Part shown: piece by piece, positions 1 through 8,919 of the stretch
Numbering within the stretch: position 1 is the first letter of the stretch
Layout of the letters: each line of letters opens with the position of its first letter
Translations under genes and position numbers: made by a program
Notes under the pieces: generated by a model
What the model was told of the DNA's origin: nothing
Databases searched by the model: none
What the model saw: the letters and a program-made list of their open reading frames with translations, nothing else
Origin: Planctomycetota bacterium
GTDB lineage: Bacteria > Planctomycetota > Planctomycetia > Pirellulales > Pirellulaceae
Direction: 5' to 3'
Assembly (NCBI GenBank): GCA_026692885.1
Contig: JAPLNJ010001186.1
Location: 1-39,916, forward strand
Length of the DNA: 39,916 nucleotides

Positions 1-148
1 GGCGGCGGGCAGCCGACGAGTCGGGAGAACTCGGTGAGGCGCCGCGGTGTTAGGAGTTGGCGGGACTGCTCTCACCGACTTACGTCGGGAGCTTCTCGGA
101 CTGGAGCAGCTAGCAGTGACGGCATTTCGCAGTGTTACGATCAACGCC
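1..148. mobile_element. MITE-like element, right-hand part (GGCSTTGATC end family)
   Basis: This is the right part of a dispersed palindromic element, cut by the window start. It holds a hairpin (CCGAC-TTAC-GTCGG near position 80) and ends at 148 with the reverse complement of GGCGTTGATCGTAACACTG. Bases about 16-70 match the last 55 bases of the window (39862-39916) almost exactly, and bases 57-148 match 21734-21827. In the copy at the window end the opposite arm is also visible, so the intact element should be about 260 bp with roughly 90-nt inverted arms. No ORF of its own is seen, so any mobility would need a transposase supplied from elsewhere (inference). Confidence 0.7.
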
Positions 149-210
149 AATCCAGCGACTTCCCTAGGCACGGTCACGGTCCTCCTGGCGTGCCCCCCTC
201 AACACCTCAG

Positions 211-687
211 CTACGCCAGGCATGCGTTCGGCCGGGACCTGATGTCCGTCACGATCCGATAGATCTGCTCCAGATCACCGGGCATCAGTGGCTTCGGTAT
301 AAAACCGTCCATGCCCGCGGCGAAACACCTGTCGCGGTCCGTGGTGGACGTCAACGCAACTATCGGCGTGTACTTGTGCACCAGTACTTCGCGTTGGCGG
401 ATCTCGACGGTGGCGGTGATTCCGTCCATGCCCGACATTTCGACGTCCATCAGGACCACATCGAAATCCTGCTTCTGCAACGCAGCGACAGCGTTGTTAC
501 CGTCGTTGACACACGTCACCAGCAAACCGAGGTTTTGCAACACGATGGAGGTCATAGCCCGACATAACGGGTTGTCGTCCACGAGCAACACATGTAGACC
601 AAGACTATCCACGGGGCTGTCATCCACCAGTAAGACATTCAGATCAAGACTACGATACGATAGCGGGCCGTTCGGTGAGGGACCCAT
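211..687 (-). CDS. Receiver-only response regulator
   Basis: A 158-residue single REC-domain protein, expected to be cytoplasmic and phosphorylated by a histidine kinase that is not in this window. Visible residues are the acidic pair D37-D38, phospho-acceptor D81 in MDVEMSGMDG, the switch T113/S114 and K132 in PKP. No output domain follows, so it may act by protein contact, or it may be the detached receiver of a hybrid kinase. The ATG at 687 was chosen because GGGAG lies about 10 nt upstream. The frame stays open to a TTG at 819, but that start lies in a dispersed repeat. Residues 13-27 and 28-42 are a diverged 45-bp tandem duplication (SLDLNVLLVDDSP, then SLGLHVLLVDDNP), so the first beta strand and acidic pair are present twice. 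Confidence 0.8.
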   Translation of the reverse strand: MGPSPNGPLSYRSLDLNVLLVDDSPVDSLGLHVLLVDDNPLCRAMTSIVLQNLGLLVTCVNDGNNAVAALQKQDFDVVLMDVEMSGMDGITATVEIRQREVLVHKYTPIVALTSTTDRDRCFAAGMDGFIPKPLMPGDLEQIYRIVTDIRSRPNACLA

Positions 688-809
688 CGCTGCATACTCC
701 CTACGTACAAGATGGAAAACGTCCGCGTTCCAGCGGACGGGATTGAAGGGCCTCTTCTCTGTTCTGTTCCATGCGTGTGCCGCTTGCGGTGGCTTGACCG
801 CGACGACAG

Positions 810-915
810 CTAGCACCAAACGGTTTCTTGGTCCTGGCGCGTAAAGAATGAGATTTTACGGTTCCGCAGTGCCGGGCCCCAGGCAGGGCTCAGACGTACA
901 GAATTCAAAATTGGC
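810..915. repeat. Half copy of the CTAGCACCAAACG element
   Basis: It starts CTAGCACCAAACGG, continues through GTAAAGAATGAGA and a GGCTCAGACGTACAGA segment, and matches the left half of the complete element at 29803-30052. No matching right arm is found, so this is a solo half. It lies just upstream of the response regulator and supplies the artificial TTG that extends that frame. The rest of the gap (916-1127) shows no gene or recognisable signal. Confidence 0.65.
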
Positions 916-1127
916 GGACAAACCACTCCGACTTGGCAAAGTCACCAAACGTCTGAGCTTTTCTGTCTAAAACGGGAATGATTCGGAAAAGTACTCAGGA
1001 GCTGGATTACTTTGTTGAAAAACCCTGTCGGTGTTACGCAGCCTGCCAACGTGTTCGAGGCTGGCCGTACGCCGTAAGCTGCGAAGACAACTTCGTGCTG
1101 CGACGGGTCCAAGCACTTATCTTCCGT

Positions 1128-3737
1128 TCATTGAACCAAGATGCGAACCTGATACGGTTGCATGGCCACGGACAAGGCTTGTCCAACCGTAATCCGTTCG
1201 CCGGAGAGTTCGTCGGTCCACGCACCAGGTAACTCGCGGTCCGTCTTGACTTGGCTGGCCACGGTGTGCGGGTTGAAGCTGATCAGCACCAGCGCTCGCT
1301 GTCCCAGGGCCTCACGCAGACAAGCGAATACGCCTGACGTGGCGGTGGCCGCGGCGTAGTCCGCCGAACCTTCGCAGAGGGCGGGCAGGGTCTTGCGTAG
1401 CCCGTAGATCCTCGCCAAGAACTCGATGCTCGACTCGCCTGCCTGGCCGTACACCGCAGGGTCTTCGTCGCCCTGGTAAAGCATCGGCACACCTTCGATC
1501 AGTGCGCACATGGCCAGCAGCGCCCGCATCCGGTCCGGCCCGTACGCCTTCGCTGGGCGTTGCTTCTGGAACGTCCAACAGACCGTATCGTGGTTGCTGA
1601 TCCAGCGCATCTTCAACGCTCCTGGCGGCAGCGTCTGCTGCTGATCGTGGAGAAACTGCTGGAACTGCCGTGCCCACTCCTCCGGTGAGGCTTGACGTGC
1701 CAGCAGATCGGCCTGCACGTAGTAGAACTGGGCATCGTACGTCAGATCCGCCACGCGATGGAACACGTTGGCGCCCGAGTACTCCTCCGGCAGCAGGCAC
1801 ACTTCGGGGTGCACGCGGAGATAGCCTTCACGGATGGCCTGACTCATCCTCAGCCCCGCCGCGAGCGAAGATAGCGATGGTCGATTTGTGACGTCGCGAT
1901 TCCAGTTCAGTGGTCCGCCTGCTGCGCAATCCACTCGGGCACCGACCGCTCCGAACTGGCGCGAGTTCCATTCCGCCGCCCGACGCATGTAGTCCTGCCA
2001 ACCGGCATGGTGGTTGTCGAACGCTAACTGCCTCCATGCATAAATCGCCTTGCCCGCTTGATCTTGGGCCGTCCACTCCGGGTGTGCCTTCGCGAGGGGC
2101 GTGAAATCCGGCGGACCGTGCGGGACCAAGTCGAACAGGAGGCGTATGCCGTGATCCCCACAGTCACTGGCCAGTTGCTTGAGTTCGTCCGACGTGCCGT
2201 AGAGTCGGCTGACTTGGAAGTGATCAAAGGGCGAGTATAAGTTCCACTTCGGATCTTCGCCGTGTTCCCAAATCGGTAGCAGCCAGAGCAGGTCGACGTG
2301 CAGTTTCGTCAAGGAGGGGACGTACTTCGCCAACGCCCGGAAACCGCCGTATCTGCGGAAATCGAGTTCGGGCGGCCCGCCGGGATGACCGCAATACAGG
2401 ACCATGCTCCGCAGGCCCGGCAAGCCATTCGCGGGTGCCTGCAAGCCGATGGCTCGATACACAGACTGGACACCGGCTAGCGCCACGTCGCGTGAGCCAT
2501 GCGTGAGCCAGAAAAACTGGCGGCCCAGCGTCACAGCCTCGCCGGGAGCCAAACGCACAATCACGTGCTGGGTGTGGCGCAGGATCAAGGCAGCTTCAGG
2601 ACCGGGGCGTTCGACCGACACCGGCGAGAACTCTTCTTCGCAGGCGAACCAAGTCCCCAAGCCGCGTTGTTTCCGCGCATCCCAGAGAACGACCAGCGGG
2701 TCTTCGCTGCGTGGACGCGAGACCTCGCAGCGGGCCAGCGAATCGGCGGGCGTGTCGCCCACAGGCAGCGACCCCGGGAAGATCCGCACTTGCTCCGGCC
2801 CGACGGCCAGTGGTGGCGTCGCGTAGGCCGCGGTCTGGAAGAGCTGTTCTTTGTCGCCGATGTTACGCACCGTGAGCTGTCGCACCAAGACGGCGGAATC
2901 TGCCGGAAGCGAAAAGGTGACCGAGTACTCGTACTGTTCGGCGCGGGCGGTCAGTTGCAGTTGGGTGGCCGCGGCAGCGCTGGTCTGCGCATGGTGCGTG
3001 AGGGCGGGCAATTGTGTTTCCAGAACGTCTAAGCCGTTTGCCTCGCCGATCACCACAGGTCCCACGATTCCGCCATCGGCGAATCCATTGGTGACTTTAC
3101 AAAGCAGCACATTGGTCTTGCCGGGCCGCAGGAGGCGGGCTGGGAAACGATAGAACCGCGGCGTCTCCCAGTGGTGCAGTGTCCCCAAACCGGTAGCGCC
3201 GATTCGTGTGCCGTTGAGATACGTGTCGTCAAAGTCGTCCACGGCCCCGATCAGCAAGGCGAGTTCCTGATTTCCCCAACTGGCCGGAGGCACAAACTCC
3301 CGCCGATACCAGAACTCGCCGACGCGGTCGTGCAGTTTATCATCGCCCTGGCCTCGTTGGCTGGGCACAGGTGTGGATGTCCAGCGGCTGCCGTCGAACT
3401 TCCCGAGCAGTAGTCTGTCGACCTCCTCCGCAGCGATCGGCTCGGGTGAAAAGCACCAATCGCCCGTAAGTCGGAGTGCCCGCCCACCTACGATCGCTCG
3501 CTCCAGTCGCGGGGAGTTGATCGTGGGGACACGGGGCGGGGCGACGGTGACCGGCGTCGTCATCGGCAAGGCGAGTTCGTCACCGCTTTGTTTGTCGATG
3601 AAGCTCGTCCATGCGCCGGTCGCAGACTCGAAAGCCAGTCGCAGGTGTTGGTTCTCCAAAATAAGATTGGCATCGTCGCCAAACGCCGATACCTCGACGA
3701 ACAACCAGACTGCGGCTAGGCCTAAACGCCCCAGCAC
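1128..3737 (-). CDS. Secreted GH13-type (alpha-amylase-like) glycoside hydrolase with jelly-roll domain
   Basis: About 869 residues, probably exported. A hydrophobic signal-like segment (LGRLGLAAVWLFVEVSAFG) follows the chosen GTG start. Residues about 100-240 look like a GH2-type sugar-binding jelly roll (WYRREFVPP, DDTYLNGTRIG). The C-terminal half has alpha-amylase family signatures: LLFDLVPHG (region I), VGARVDCA with the putative nucleophile Asp near residue 600, LPEEYSG with the putative acid Glu near 650, WISNHDTV near 716, and MLYQGDEDP. The substrate is probably an alpha-glucan, but the sequence does not fix it. The frame stays open upstream to 3959, including an ATG at 3881; that extension reads through a dispersed palindrome (3748-3836) giving LTPAISQEYLGEG, which recurs in non-coding DNA near 17.7 kb, so I reject it. 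The start has no strong ribosome binding site and is uncertain. Confidence 0.8.
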   Translation of the reverse strand: MLGRLGLAAVWLFVEVSAFGDDANLILENQHLRLAFESATGAWTSFIDKQSGDELALPMTTPVTVAPPRVPTINSPRLERAIVGGRALRLTGDWCFSPEPIAAEEVDRLLLGKFDGSRWTSTPVPSQRGQGDDKLHDRVGEFWYRREFVPPASWGNQELALLIGAVDDFDDTYLNGTRIGATGLGTLHHWETPRFYRFPARLLRPGKTNVLLCKVTNGFADGGIVGPVVIGEANGLDVLETQLPALTHHAQTSAAAATQLQLTARAEQYEYSVTFSLPADSAVLVRQLTVRNIGDKEQLFQTAAYATPPLAVGPEQVRIFPGSLPVGDTPADSLARCEVSRPRSEDPLVVLWDARKQRGLGTWFACEEEFSPVSVERPGPEAALILRHTQHVIVRLAPGEAVTLGRQFFWLTHGSRDVALAGVQSVYRAIGLQAPANGLPGLRSMVLYCGHPGGPPELDFRRYGGFRALAKYVPSLTKLHVDLLWLLPIWEHGEDPKWNLYSPFDHFQVSRLYGTSDELKQLASDCGDHGIRLLFDLVPHGPPDFTPLAKAHPEWTAQDQAGKAIYAWRQLAFDNHHAGWQDYMRRAAEWNSRQFGAVGARVDCAAGGPLNWNRDVTNRPSLSSLAAGLRMSQAIREGYLRVHPEVCLLPEEYSGANVFHRVADLTYDAQFYYVQADLLARQASPEEWARQFQQFLHDQQQTLPPGALKMRWISNHDTVCWTFQKQRPAKAYGPDRMRALLAMCALIEGVPMLYQGDEDPAVYGQAGESSIEFLARIYGLRKTLPALCEGSADYAAATATSGVFACLREALGQRALVLISFNPHTVASQVKTDRELPGAWTDELSGERITVGQALSVAMQPYQVRILVQ

Positions 3738-3747
3738 ACGTCGGCAT

Positions 3748-3836
3748 GGCCGAGAAAAAGCTCCCTCGCCCAGGTACTCCTGGGAGATGGCAGGGGTGAG
3801 GGGCCGAGAGGCAAATGACGAAGCAATCTCTCGGCC
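3748..3836. repeat. CCCTCACCCC-type palindromic repeat, copy A
   Basis: Flanks GGCCGAGA and TCTCGGCC form an inverted pair around a core that, on the minus strand, reads CCCCTCACCCC...GGAGTACCTGGGCGAGGGAG. The same core and layout recur at 17675-17761. It lies just upstream of the chosen hydrolase start, so it would form a hairpin in the 5' leader if transcription begins at the TATAAT near 3890. Confidence 0.65.
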
Positions 3837-3887
3837 GATCCCTGGTTTGATCGACGGGCAGAAGACAATTTCGGTAGTCATGCTGCA

Positions 3888-3893
3888 ATTATA
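3888..3893 (-). promoter_or_regulatory. Possible -10 box for the GH13 gene
   Basis: A perfect TATAAT on the minus strand. The hexamer 17 nt upstream is CTTTTT, a poor -35, so support is weak. Transcription from here would leave a leader of about 145 nt holding the palindromic repeat. Confidence 0.3.
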
Positions 3894-4015
3894 GCGAGTC
3901 TCTCGATCGAAAAAAGCCGATCGTCGATCGCGATTCCAACTACGAGATCTCCCCTTCAAGTTGCCGGTGTTATTACGCTGCTTTGAATGACACGTCGTCT
4001 TCTAGACTACGTCGA

Positions 4016-4060
4016 GACGTGCTGCTAGGCGACGTGCTGCTGGGCGATGTGCTGCATCCG
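4016..4060. repeat. Three tandem 15-bp units
   Basis: GACGTGCTGCTAGGC, GACGTGCTGCTGGGC and GATGTGCTGCATCCG follow each other directly downstream of the YkgJ-like gene. On the minus strand they encode a glutamine/histidine-rich run in a frame shifted relative to the end of that gene, so they may be part of a lost C-terminal extension. Confidence 0.5.
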
Positions 4061-4077
4061 CGAGCGGTAGAGGGGGT

Positions 4078-4677
4078 TCAAGCCTTCCATTTTCCGTCGT
4101 TCGCCGGCGTTGTCCCGTCGCTGCGAATCGTTGGCCGGCGCAGCAGGTGTGTCTGCGCTCTCCTCTGCTGTTGGATCTGTTGTGCCACGGCTTCGCCGAT
4201 CCGGCGCCGTTCCTCCAGTCGCTTCCAGAACCGCTCCAGCCAACAGGTCGCGTCGGCGTCCGATGCAAGGATCGGCGGGATCGCCGTGTGCGGCTGGCCG
4301 TCATAGTAGATCAGGATTCCCAAGCCCTGCGATCGAGCCGGTTGCACCCGGTCGCAAATCCGGTCGGCCGCGCCGTGGTAGGTCTCGTGGAGTTCGATGA
4401 TGGGCAGATCCGCCTCGGCGAATTCGTTGATCACGACCCCTGTTCTGTCCGGCCGAAATTCTTCGGGCACTCGTTCCGGGCAATGCAGCCACAGACACTC
4501 GTAGTTCGCGCAAACGGCAGGCCGCGAGTCGTAGATCGAGCAGCCCTTCGAGGAGCAGTGGCAACACCATTCCCCGGCCAACTTGTTGAGTTCTGGCACC
4601 ACAAAAACGCAGCAGCACAGGCTGCAGTCGCCGCATTGCCTCTGGGCTGGCCCCGTGACGAGCTGGTTGTCAGCCAT
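4078..4677 (-). CDS. YkgJ-family cysteine-cluster protein
   Basis: A 199-residue protein of the YkgJ family, thought to bind zinc or iron; its biochemical role is not settled. The N-terminal third is cysteine-rich: CGDCSLCCC (C15, C18, C21-C23), CCHC around 38-41, then GCSIYDSRPAVCANYECLWL, the hallmark CxIYxxRPxxCxxYxC pattern. The ATG at 4677 has GGAG 7 nt upstream; the frame is open to 4764, but that extension is basic, proline-rich and unlike the family. The C-terminal 40 residues are low-complexity Gln/Arg; just beyond, a shifted minus-strand frame reads plausible sequence (EGLNPLYRSRMQHIAQQH), so a late frameshift is possible. Confidence 0.8.
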   Translation of the reverse strand: MADNQLVTGPAQRQCGDCSLCCCVFVVPELNKLAGEWCCHCSSKGCSIYDSRPAVCANYECLWLHCPERVPEEFRPDRTGVVINEFAEADLPIIELHETYHGAADRICDRVQPARSQGLGILIYYDGQPHTAIPPILASDADATCWLERFWKRLEERRRIGEAVAQQIQQQRRAQTHLLRRPTIRSDGTTPANDGKWKA

Positions 4678-4833
4678 CGAGTGCTCCGTCCCAGGCAAAA
4701 TCCTCTGCCTGATGCCCGTCGCCATCGGACGACGAGGTTCGAGTTCGACCCACTTAGATGTCATGGAAACTGTAGCCCTGCTCCTTGGCCGATGTCTTCA
4801 CGTCGGACACATCGGAGCCGGACGGGGCGCCAC

Positions 4834-6309
4834 TCACGGGGCGAGCGGCGGAGCGGCGTCACGCAGCAGCCGGACGGCCGTCTCGGCCAGCAGTTCCCCA
4901 GCGCCCGGTTGCACCGTGGAATTGGTGACTTCGTAGCTGCCGCCGGCATGGGCCACTCGCGTCGGCACATAGATCGTCTCGACGCAGTTGCACAGTTCGA
5001 CGACCAGCGTCGTCCGGAACGGTGAGGCCCGCTTGATCGCCAATCCCAGATCGACGAACACCTCGCCCGACAGGCAGACGATGGCGAGGTCCGGCCCCAG
5101 AGCAATGACCTGCACCTCGACCGGCAAGCGATCGCCGACGCCGACCCAGGTGCGGGACAGCCCCCAATTGAGCGTGTCACCAGCCGGCGCGAGCGGCGGG
5201 CGGTTCCGCAGTTGGTCCAGCACGAGCGCCTTGTAAGCCTTGACCAGCGCAAAGAACTCGACCTGTTTGCCAGCCTTGGCGTCGGCCACCAGCGGCAAGG
5301 CGCGGGCCACCTCGTCCGCCGTGACGTCCTGCAAGGGCAGCGCGACCTGGGCTGTGCGGACGCGCAGCGAGGGCTGCTCGATGCGGGCGAGCTTTGCCAG
5401 TCCCGGCTGTACCGTCCCGGCCAGCGACTGGCCGATGAAATCGGTCTTGTTGATGGCCTTGGCCGTCGGATCGGCGTGGTTGATATCGCCGCAGCAGCCG
5501 TTGCCGAACACCGAGATCACCTGGGGCCCCAACGTCTGACGCAGCGACTGCTCGACGTAGAACGGGTAGTCGGCGCTCCACAGCGTCCCGCCGACCGTAT
5601 CCAGGTGCAGGGCGAAATTCGTCAACACGCCCAGCGGCTGATTGCCGTCGATCGCGCGCACGAGCAGCAGCCCCACGTCGGGGTCGATCGGCCCGGCGGC
5701 CCGGACCACCTGGGGGTTGTCCAGTCGCATCCAGGTCCGCACGCTGCCATCCTTCATGACGAACCGCCGATTGAACGAGATCGGCGTTTCCTGCCGCGCC
5801 GTGCCGGCGAAGACAGCCGCCGGCTGGGCCTCCTGGTCCGCGCGGACCAGCGCGTCGACGATGCCGCCGATCAGCTTGGCCGCGTAGCGGTGCTGGCCGT
5901 CCTCCGGTCGCCCGCCGAGATATTCCCACAAGTCGCGGGTGTAGTCCGGCCCGGTGTGCGAGTGCGTCGCGGCCAGCACGATGTGTGCGGCGGGGATGCC
6001 CGTCTGGGCGGCCGCTCGGCGCCGCACTTCGGCCGACAGATCCGCCGCGATCCCCGTCAAGTCGCAGGCCACGAAGGCCGCGCGTGTGCCGTCGCCGCTG
6101 AAGACAATCGCTTTGGCCTTGAGCGGATCGCGCGTCCCCGTGGCTTTCCGTTCATGGTAGTAGCCCGCCATGAGGAAGCCCTCCGGAGGCGTGATCTCGG
6201 CTTCGGCCACACCAACGCGGAGCTGCGGTTGCTCAGCGGCCTCCACCGCCAGTCCCGTCATTCCCCACGTCAATAACCCAATCCCCGCAACACGTGACAC
6301 AGCGCTCAT
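4834..6309 (-). CDS. Secreted neutral/alkaline ceramidase N-domain-like protein
   Basis: A 491-residue exported protein resembling the N-terminal domain of neutral/alkaline non-lysosomal ceramidases, which hydrolyse the amide bond of ceramide. A signal peptide spans about residues 1-25 (ending AVEAAEQ). Family features are RVGVAEAEITPPEGFLMAGY at 31-50 and the zinc-site motif THSHTGP at 115-121. Where true ceramidases have the catalytic-serine motif GDVSPN, this protein reads CGDINH, and it lacks the C-terminal immunoglobulin-like domain of the roughly 650-residue enzymes. A ceramidase reaction is therefore not assured; such proteins are frequent in planctomycetes. The start is well supported: AGGAGG lies 6 nt upstream of the ATG, and the open frame further up to 6438 looks non-coding. 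Confidence 0.8.
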   Translation of the reverse strand: MSAVSRVAGIGLLTWGMTGLAVEAAEQPQLRVGVAEAEITPPEGFLMAGYYHERKATGTRDPLKAKAIVFSGDGTRAAFVACDLTGIAADLSAEVRRRAAAQTGIPAAHIVLAATHSHTGPDYTRDLWEYLGGRPEDGQHRYAAKLIGGIVDALVRADQEAQPAAVFAGTARQETPISFNRRFVMKDGSVRTWMRLDNPQVVRAAGPIDPDVGLLLVRAIDGNQPLGVLTNFALHLDTVGGTLWSADYPFYVEQSLRQTLGPQVISVFGNGCCGDINHADPTAKAINKTDFIGQSLAGTVQPGLAKLARIEQPSLRVRTAQVALPLQDVTADEVARALPLVADAKAGKQVEFFALVKAYKALVLDQLRNRPPLAPAGDTLNWGLSRTWVGVGDRLPVEVQVIALGPDLAIVCLSGEVFVDLGLAIKRASPFRTTLVVELCNCVETIYVPTRVAHAGGSYEVTNSTVQPGAGELLAETAVRLLRDAAPPLAP

Positions 6310-6474
6310 GGCAGACCTCCTCCGACAGGTGTAATTGATCTCGTCCAGCCGCTCCGCTTTGATACCACGCCGCTGCATCCGGCGAAAGAGTGCCGACGAA
6401 AGAGTGCCTGCCAAGACACCCGAGTTCCAGGGACGCAATACTTGCCGTAAATTATGTATACTGTCTCCGGAAGC

Positions 6475-6591
6475 TTAGGCGATCGGCAGGAAATAACTTA
6501 CCCGTAGGTCGGCCTTTCCAGGCCGATCGGGACGGTCTTGGAAGACCATCCTACATTAAGTTGGGTAAGTTATTTCCTGCCGCTCGCCTTA
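6475..6591. mobile_element. Nested palindromic element (outer GGCAGGAAATAACTTACCC)
   Basis: Outer arms 6475-6503 and 6563-6591 are 29-nt inverted repeats with two mismatches. They enclose an inner module, 6504-6554, that starts GTAGG and ends CCTAC and contains two small hairpins (GGCCTTTCCAGGCC and GGTCTTGGAAGACC). It sits in the divergent intergenic region between the ceramidase-like and M60 peptidase genes and may therefore lie in the leader of either transcript. It has no ORF. Confidence 0.75.
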
Positions 6592-6645
6592 CTGTCCGTA
6601 GAATCCATCCCCGCCCCTGCCTTCCACATACAGGCTGCTGCAACA

Positions 6646-8874
6646 ATGGAGCTCATGCTTCGCACTCGATATCTGTGTATCCTTCCGGTTCTGCTCATCA
6701 CCCCCATTGCTGGCGCCGCCCCTGGCGACCTCGATGCTCTTCTTGCCGGCGTCCACTCGATCGCCGCCCCCGGTGTGCCCGGGCCCCTGGCGGTCTTCGG
6801 TCCCGACGCCTTCCCCGTCATCGTCGGCAAGTCCGGCGGTAACACCTCCGCCGCTGTGGTTGCCGCAACTCGTCTCGGCAAGGGCCGCGTCACAGTCTTC
6901 GGCCACGACGGCTACTTCGCCCGGGAAAGCCTCGCGATCGCCGATACCGACAAGTTCTTCTCCAACGCAATCCTATGGACCGCTGGCTCGGGCAAGCCCA
7001 GACCGCGAATCGGCATCCTCCACAACGCCCGCCTGGCCGATCACCTGCGGAAGTCGGACTGCGACACGGTTTCCCTCGAAACACTCAACTGGCCCGACAG
7101 CCTGCCCTCGCTCGATCTGGTCATCGCCAACAGCGCGCAGTTCCACGACTCGCAGATCCCTGCGATCCGTAGGTTCATCGAAAACGGCGGCGGCCTGATC
7201 GCCGGCTCTCTGGGTTGGGGATGGAGCCAGCTCAACCCCGGTAAATCTCTTTTGACCGACCATCCCGGCAACTGCCTGCTGGCCCCTGCGGGCCTCGTTT
7301 GGGCCCACGGCACGCTCGACCGTACCACCAAGGATGGTTACGATTCAACAGTCCGCCCGTCACCCTTGATCCATGCCGCGCGGGCAGTTACGGAGCTCGC
7401 TACCGCGGCCACAGGCAAGGCCACACTCCCCTCGGACTCGCTCGCCCAGGCCGGCGCATCCGTCACCCTCGCGGCCCAGTCGTTGCCCACTTCCGACACC
7501 CTCCTGGTTCCTCGGTTGAACAAGCTTGTCGACGGTTTGGCCCCCGCCTATCCCACACCGAGCAAATCGCTCAAGGCTGCTGCCGACCCTCTCTCGCGAC
7601 TGGCCATCACCCTCTGGTACTTGCGCAGCGCCCGACTGACTCCCGACGCCATCCAGGCACATCCCGCCGCCGAAGCATTCCCTGGCGCTGTCCCCGCCGC
7701 AGCCCCGCGCGTGCGCAGGACGGTCACCATCGACTTGTCCGTCCCCGGCTGGCACAGCATGGGCCTCTACGCCCCGCCCGGGCAGATCATCATCGTTCGC
7801 CTCCCCGCCGGCGCCGCCAAGTCAGCTCTGCTACTCCGCATCGGCGCCCATCGCGACGAGCTTTGGGATCTCGACTCCTGGCGGCGCATGCCGCGTATCA
7901 CATCGACCGTCAGCTTGGCCTCGCCCACCACGCAAACGGTCAGCCCTTTCGGCGGCTTGATCTACGTCGACAATGCTCGCCCTCAACCCGGCCAGACCGT
8001 CAGCGTTGATATCGACAGCGCCGTCGAGGCACCGCTGTTCGTCCTCGGCAAGACCACAAACGACCAGTGGAAAGCCATCCGCAACAGCCCCGGGCCCTGG
8101 GCCGAGATCCAAGCCACGCAGGTCATCATCACGGTCCCCTCCGAGCACGTCCGGAAGCTCGACGACCCCGCAGCTCTGGCGGGATTCTGGGACCGGGTGC
8201 TGGACGCCTGCGCCGACCTCGCCGCCATCCCGCGGCAGCGCCCTCGACCGGAGCGTTACGTCGCAGACGTCCAGATCTCTGCCGGCTACATGCACTCCGG
8301 CTACCCGATCATGACCCACCTGGACGTCGCCGACCTCATGCTCGACCGCCAAGCCATGCTCGCCGTGACACGTGAGCCCGTCTGGGGCCTCTTTCACGAA
8401 ATGGGACACAACCACCAGTCGCCCCTGTGGACGTTCGACGGCGCCGGCGAGGTCACGTGCAATCTCTTCTCCCGGTATTGCCTTGAGACCGTCTGTGAAT
8501 TACCCACCGACAAACACCGCAAATCGAACCCCCAGGCCGTCGACGCCTACCTTAAATCCGGCGGCGATTGGAACCGCTGGAAATCCGATCCCTTCCTTGC
8601 CCTGGCTATGTACGATCAGCTCAAGGCCGGCTTTGGCTGGGAAACGTATAGAAAGGTCTTTGCCGAATACCGCCAGCTCCCTCGCGACCAGTGCCCCCGA
8701 TCCGACCAAGACAAGCGAGACCAGTGGGTGATCCGCTTCTCCAAGGCGAGCGGTAAGAACCTCGCCCCCTTCTTCACCGCCTGGGGCATGCTCGTCACCG
8801 ACGGGGCCCAGCAATCCGTCAAGGACCTGCCGGTGTGGTTTCCCGATGGCTTTCCTGGCCAACGCGGGAACTGA
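6646..8874 (+). CDS. Secreted M60 (enhancin/accessory mucin-degrading type) metallopeptidase
   Basis: A 742-residue exported zinc metallopeptidase. The N-terminus is a signal peptide (MLRTRYLCILPVLLI ... AGA). Residues about 35-230 look like a Rossmann or glutamine-amidotransferase-like fold (VTVFGHDGYF, ENGGGLIAGSLGWGW). A beta-rich lobe near 360-450 (GWHSMGLYAPPGQIIIVRLP) precedes the peptidase domain. The gluzincin motif is HEMGHNHQ with H584, E585 and H588, and the third ligand is probably E602 in GAGEVTCN, fitting the M60 pattern HExxH-x(8-28)-E. Characterised M60 peptidases cleave mucin-type O-glycoproteins; the target here is unknown. ATG 6646 and ATG 6655 are both possible starts; the frame open upstream to 6538 overlaps the nested repeat and is rejected. 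Confidence 0.85.
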   Translation: MELMLRTRYLCILPVLLITPIAGAAPGDLDALLAGVHSIAAPGVPGPLAVFGPDAFPVIVGKSGGNTSAAVVAATRLGKGRVTVFGHDGYFARESLAIADTDKFFSNAILWTAGSGKPRPRIGILHNARLADHLRKSDCDTVSLETLNWPDSLPSLDLVIANSAQFHDSQIPAIRRFIENGGGLIAGSLGWGWSQLNPGKSLLTDHPGNCLLAPAGLVWAHGTLDRTTKDGYDSTVRPSPLIHAARAVTELATAATGKATLPSDSLAQAGASVTLAAQSLPTSDTLLVPRLNKLVDGLAPAYPTPSKSLKAAADPLSRLAITLWYLRSARLTPDAIQAHPAAEAFPGAVPAAAPRVRRTVTIDLSVPGWHSMGLYAPPGQIIIVRLPAGAAKSALLLRIGAHRDELWDLDSWRRMPRITSTVSLASPTTQTVSPFGGLIYVDNARPQPGQTVSVDIDSAVEAPLFVLGKTTNDQWKAIRNSPGPWAEIQATQVIITVPSEHVRKLDDPAALAGFWDRVLDACADLAAIPRQRPRPERYVADVQISAGYMHSGYPIMTHLDVADLMLDRQAMLAVTREPVWGLFHEMGHNHQSPLWTFDGAGEVTCNLFSRYCLETVCELPTDKHRKSNPQAVDAYLKSGGDWNRWKSDPFLALAMYDQLKAGFGWETYRKVFAEYRQLPRDQCPRSDQDKRDQWVIRFSKASGKNLAPFFTAWGMLVTDGAQQSVKDLPVWFPDGFPGQRGN

Positions 8875-8890
8875 GCCGTCGCGACGGCTC
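8873..8890. terminator. Hairpin between convergent genes
   Basis: GAGCCGTC and GACGGCTC form a perfect palindrome starting at the stop codon of the M60 gene, 30 bp from the end of the convergent PQQ gene. There is no T-tract, so it may stall or protect the 3' end rather than act as a canonical terminator. Confidence 0.4.
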
Positions 8891-8919
8891 AGCCGCGTGC
8901 TTTGACTGCCGGCGACGAC

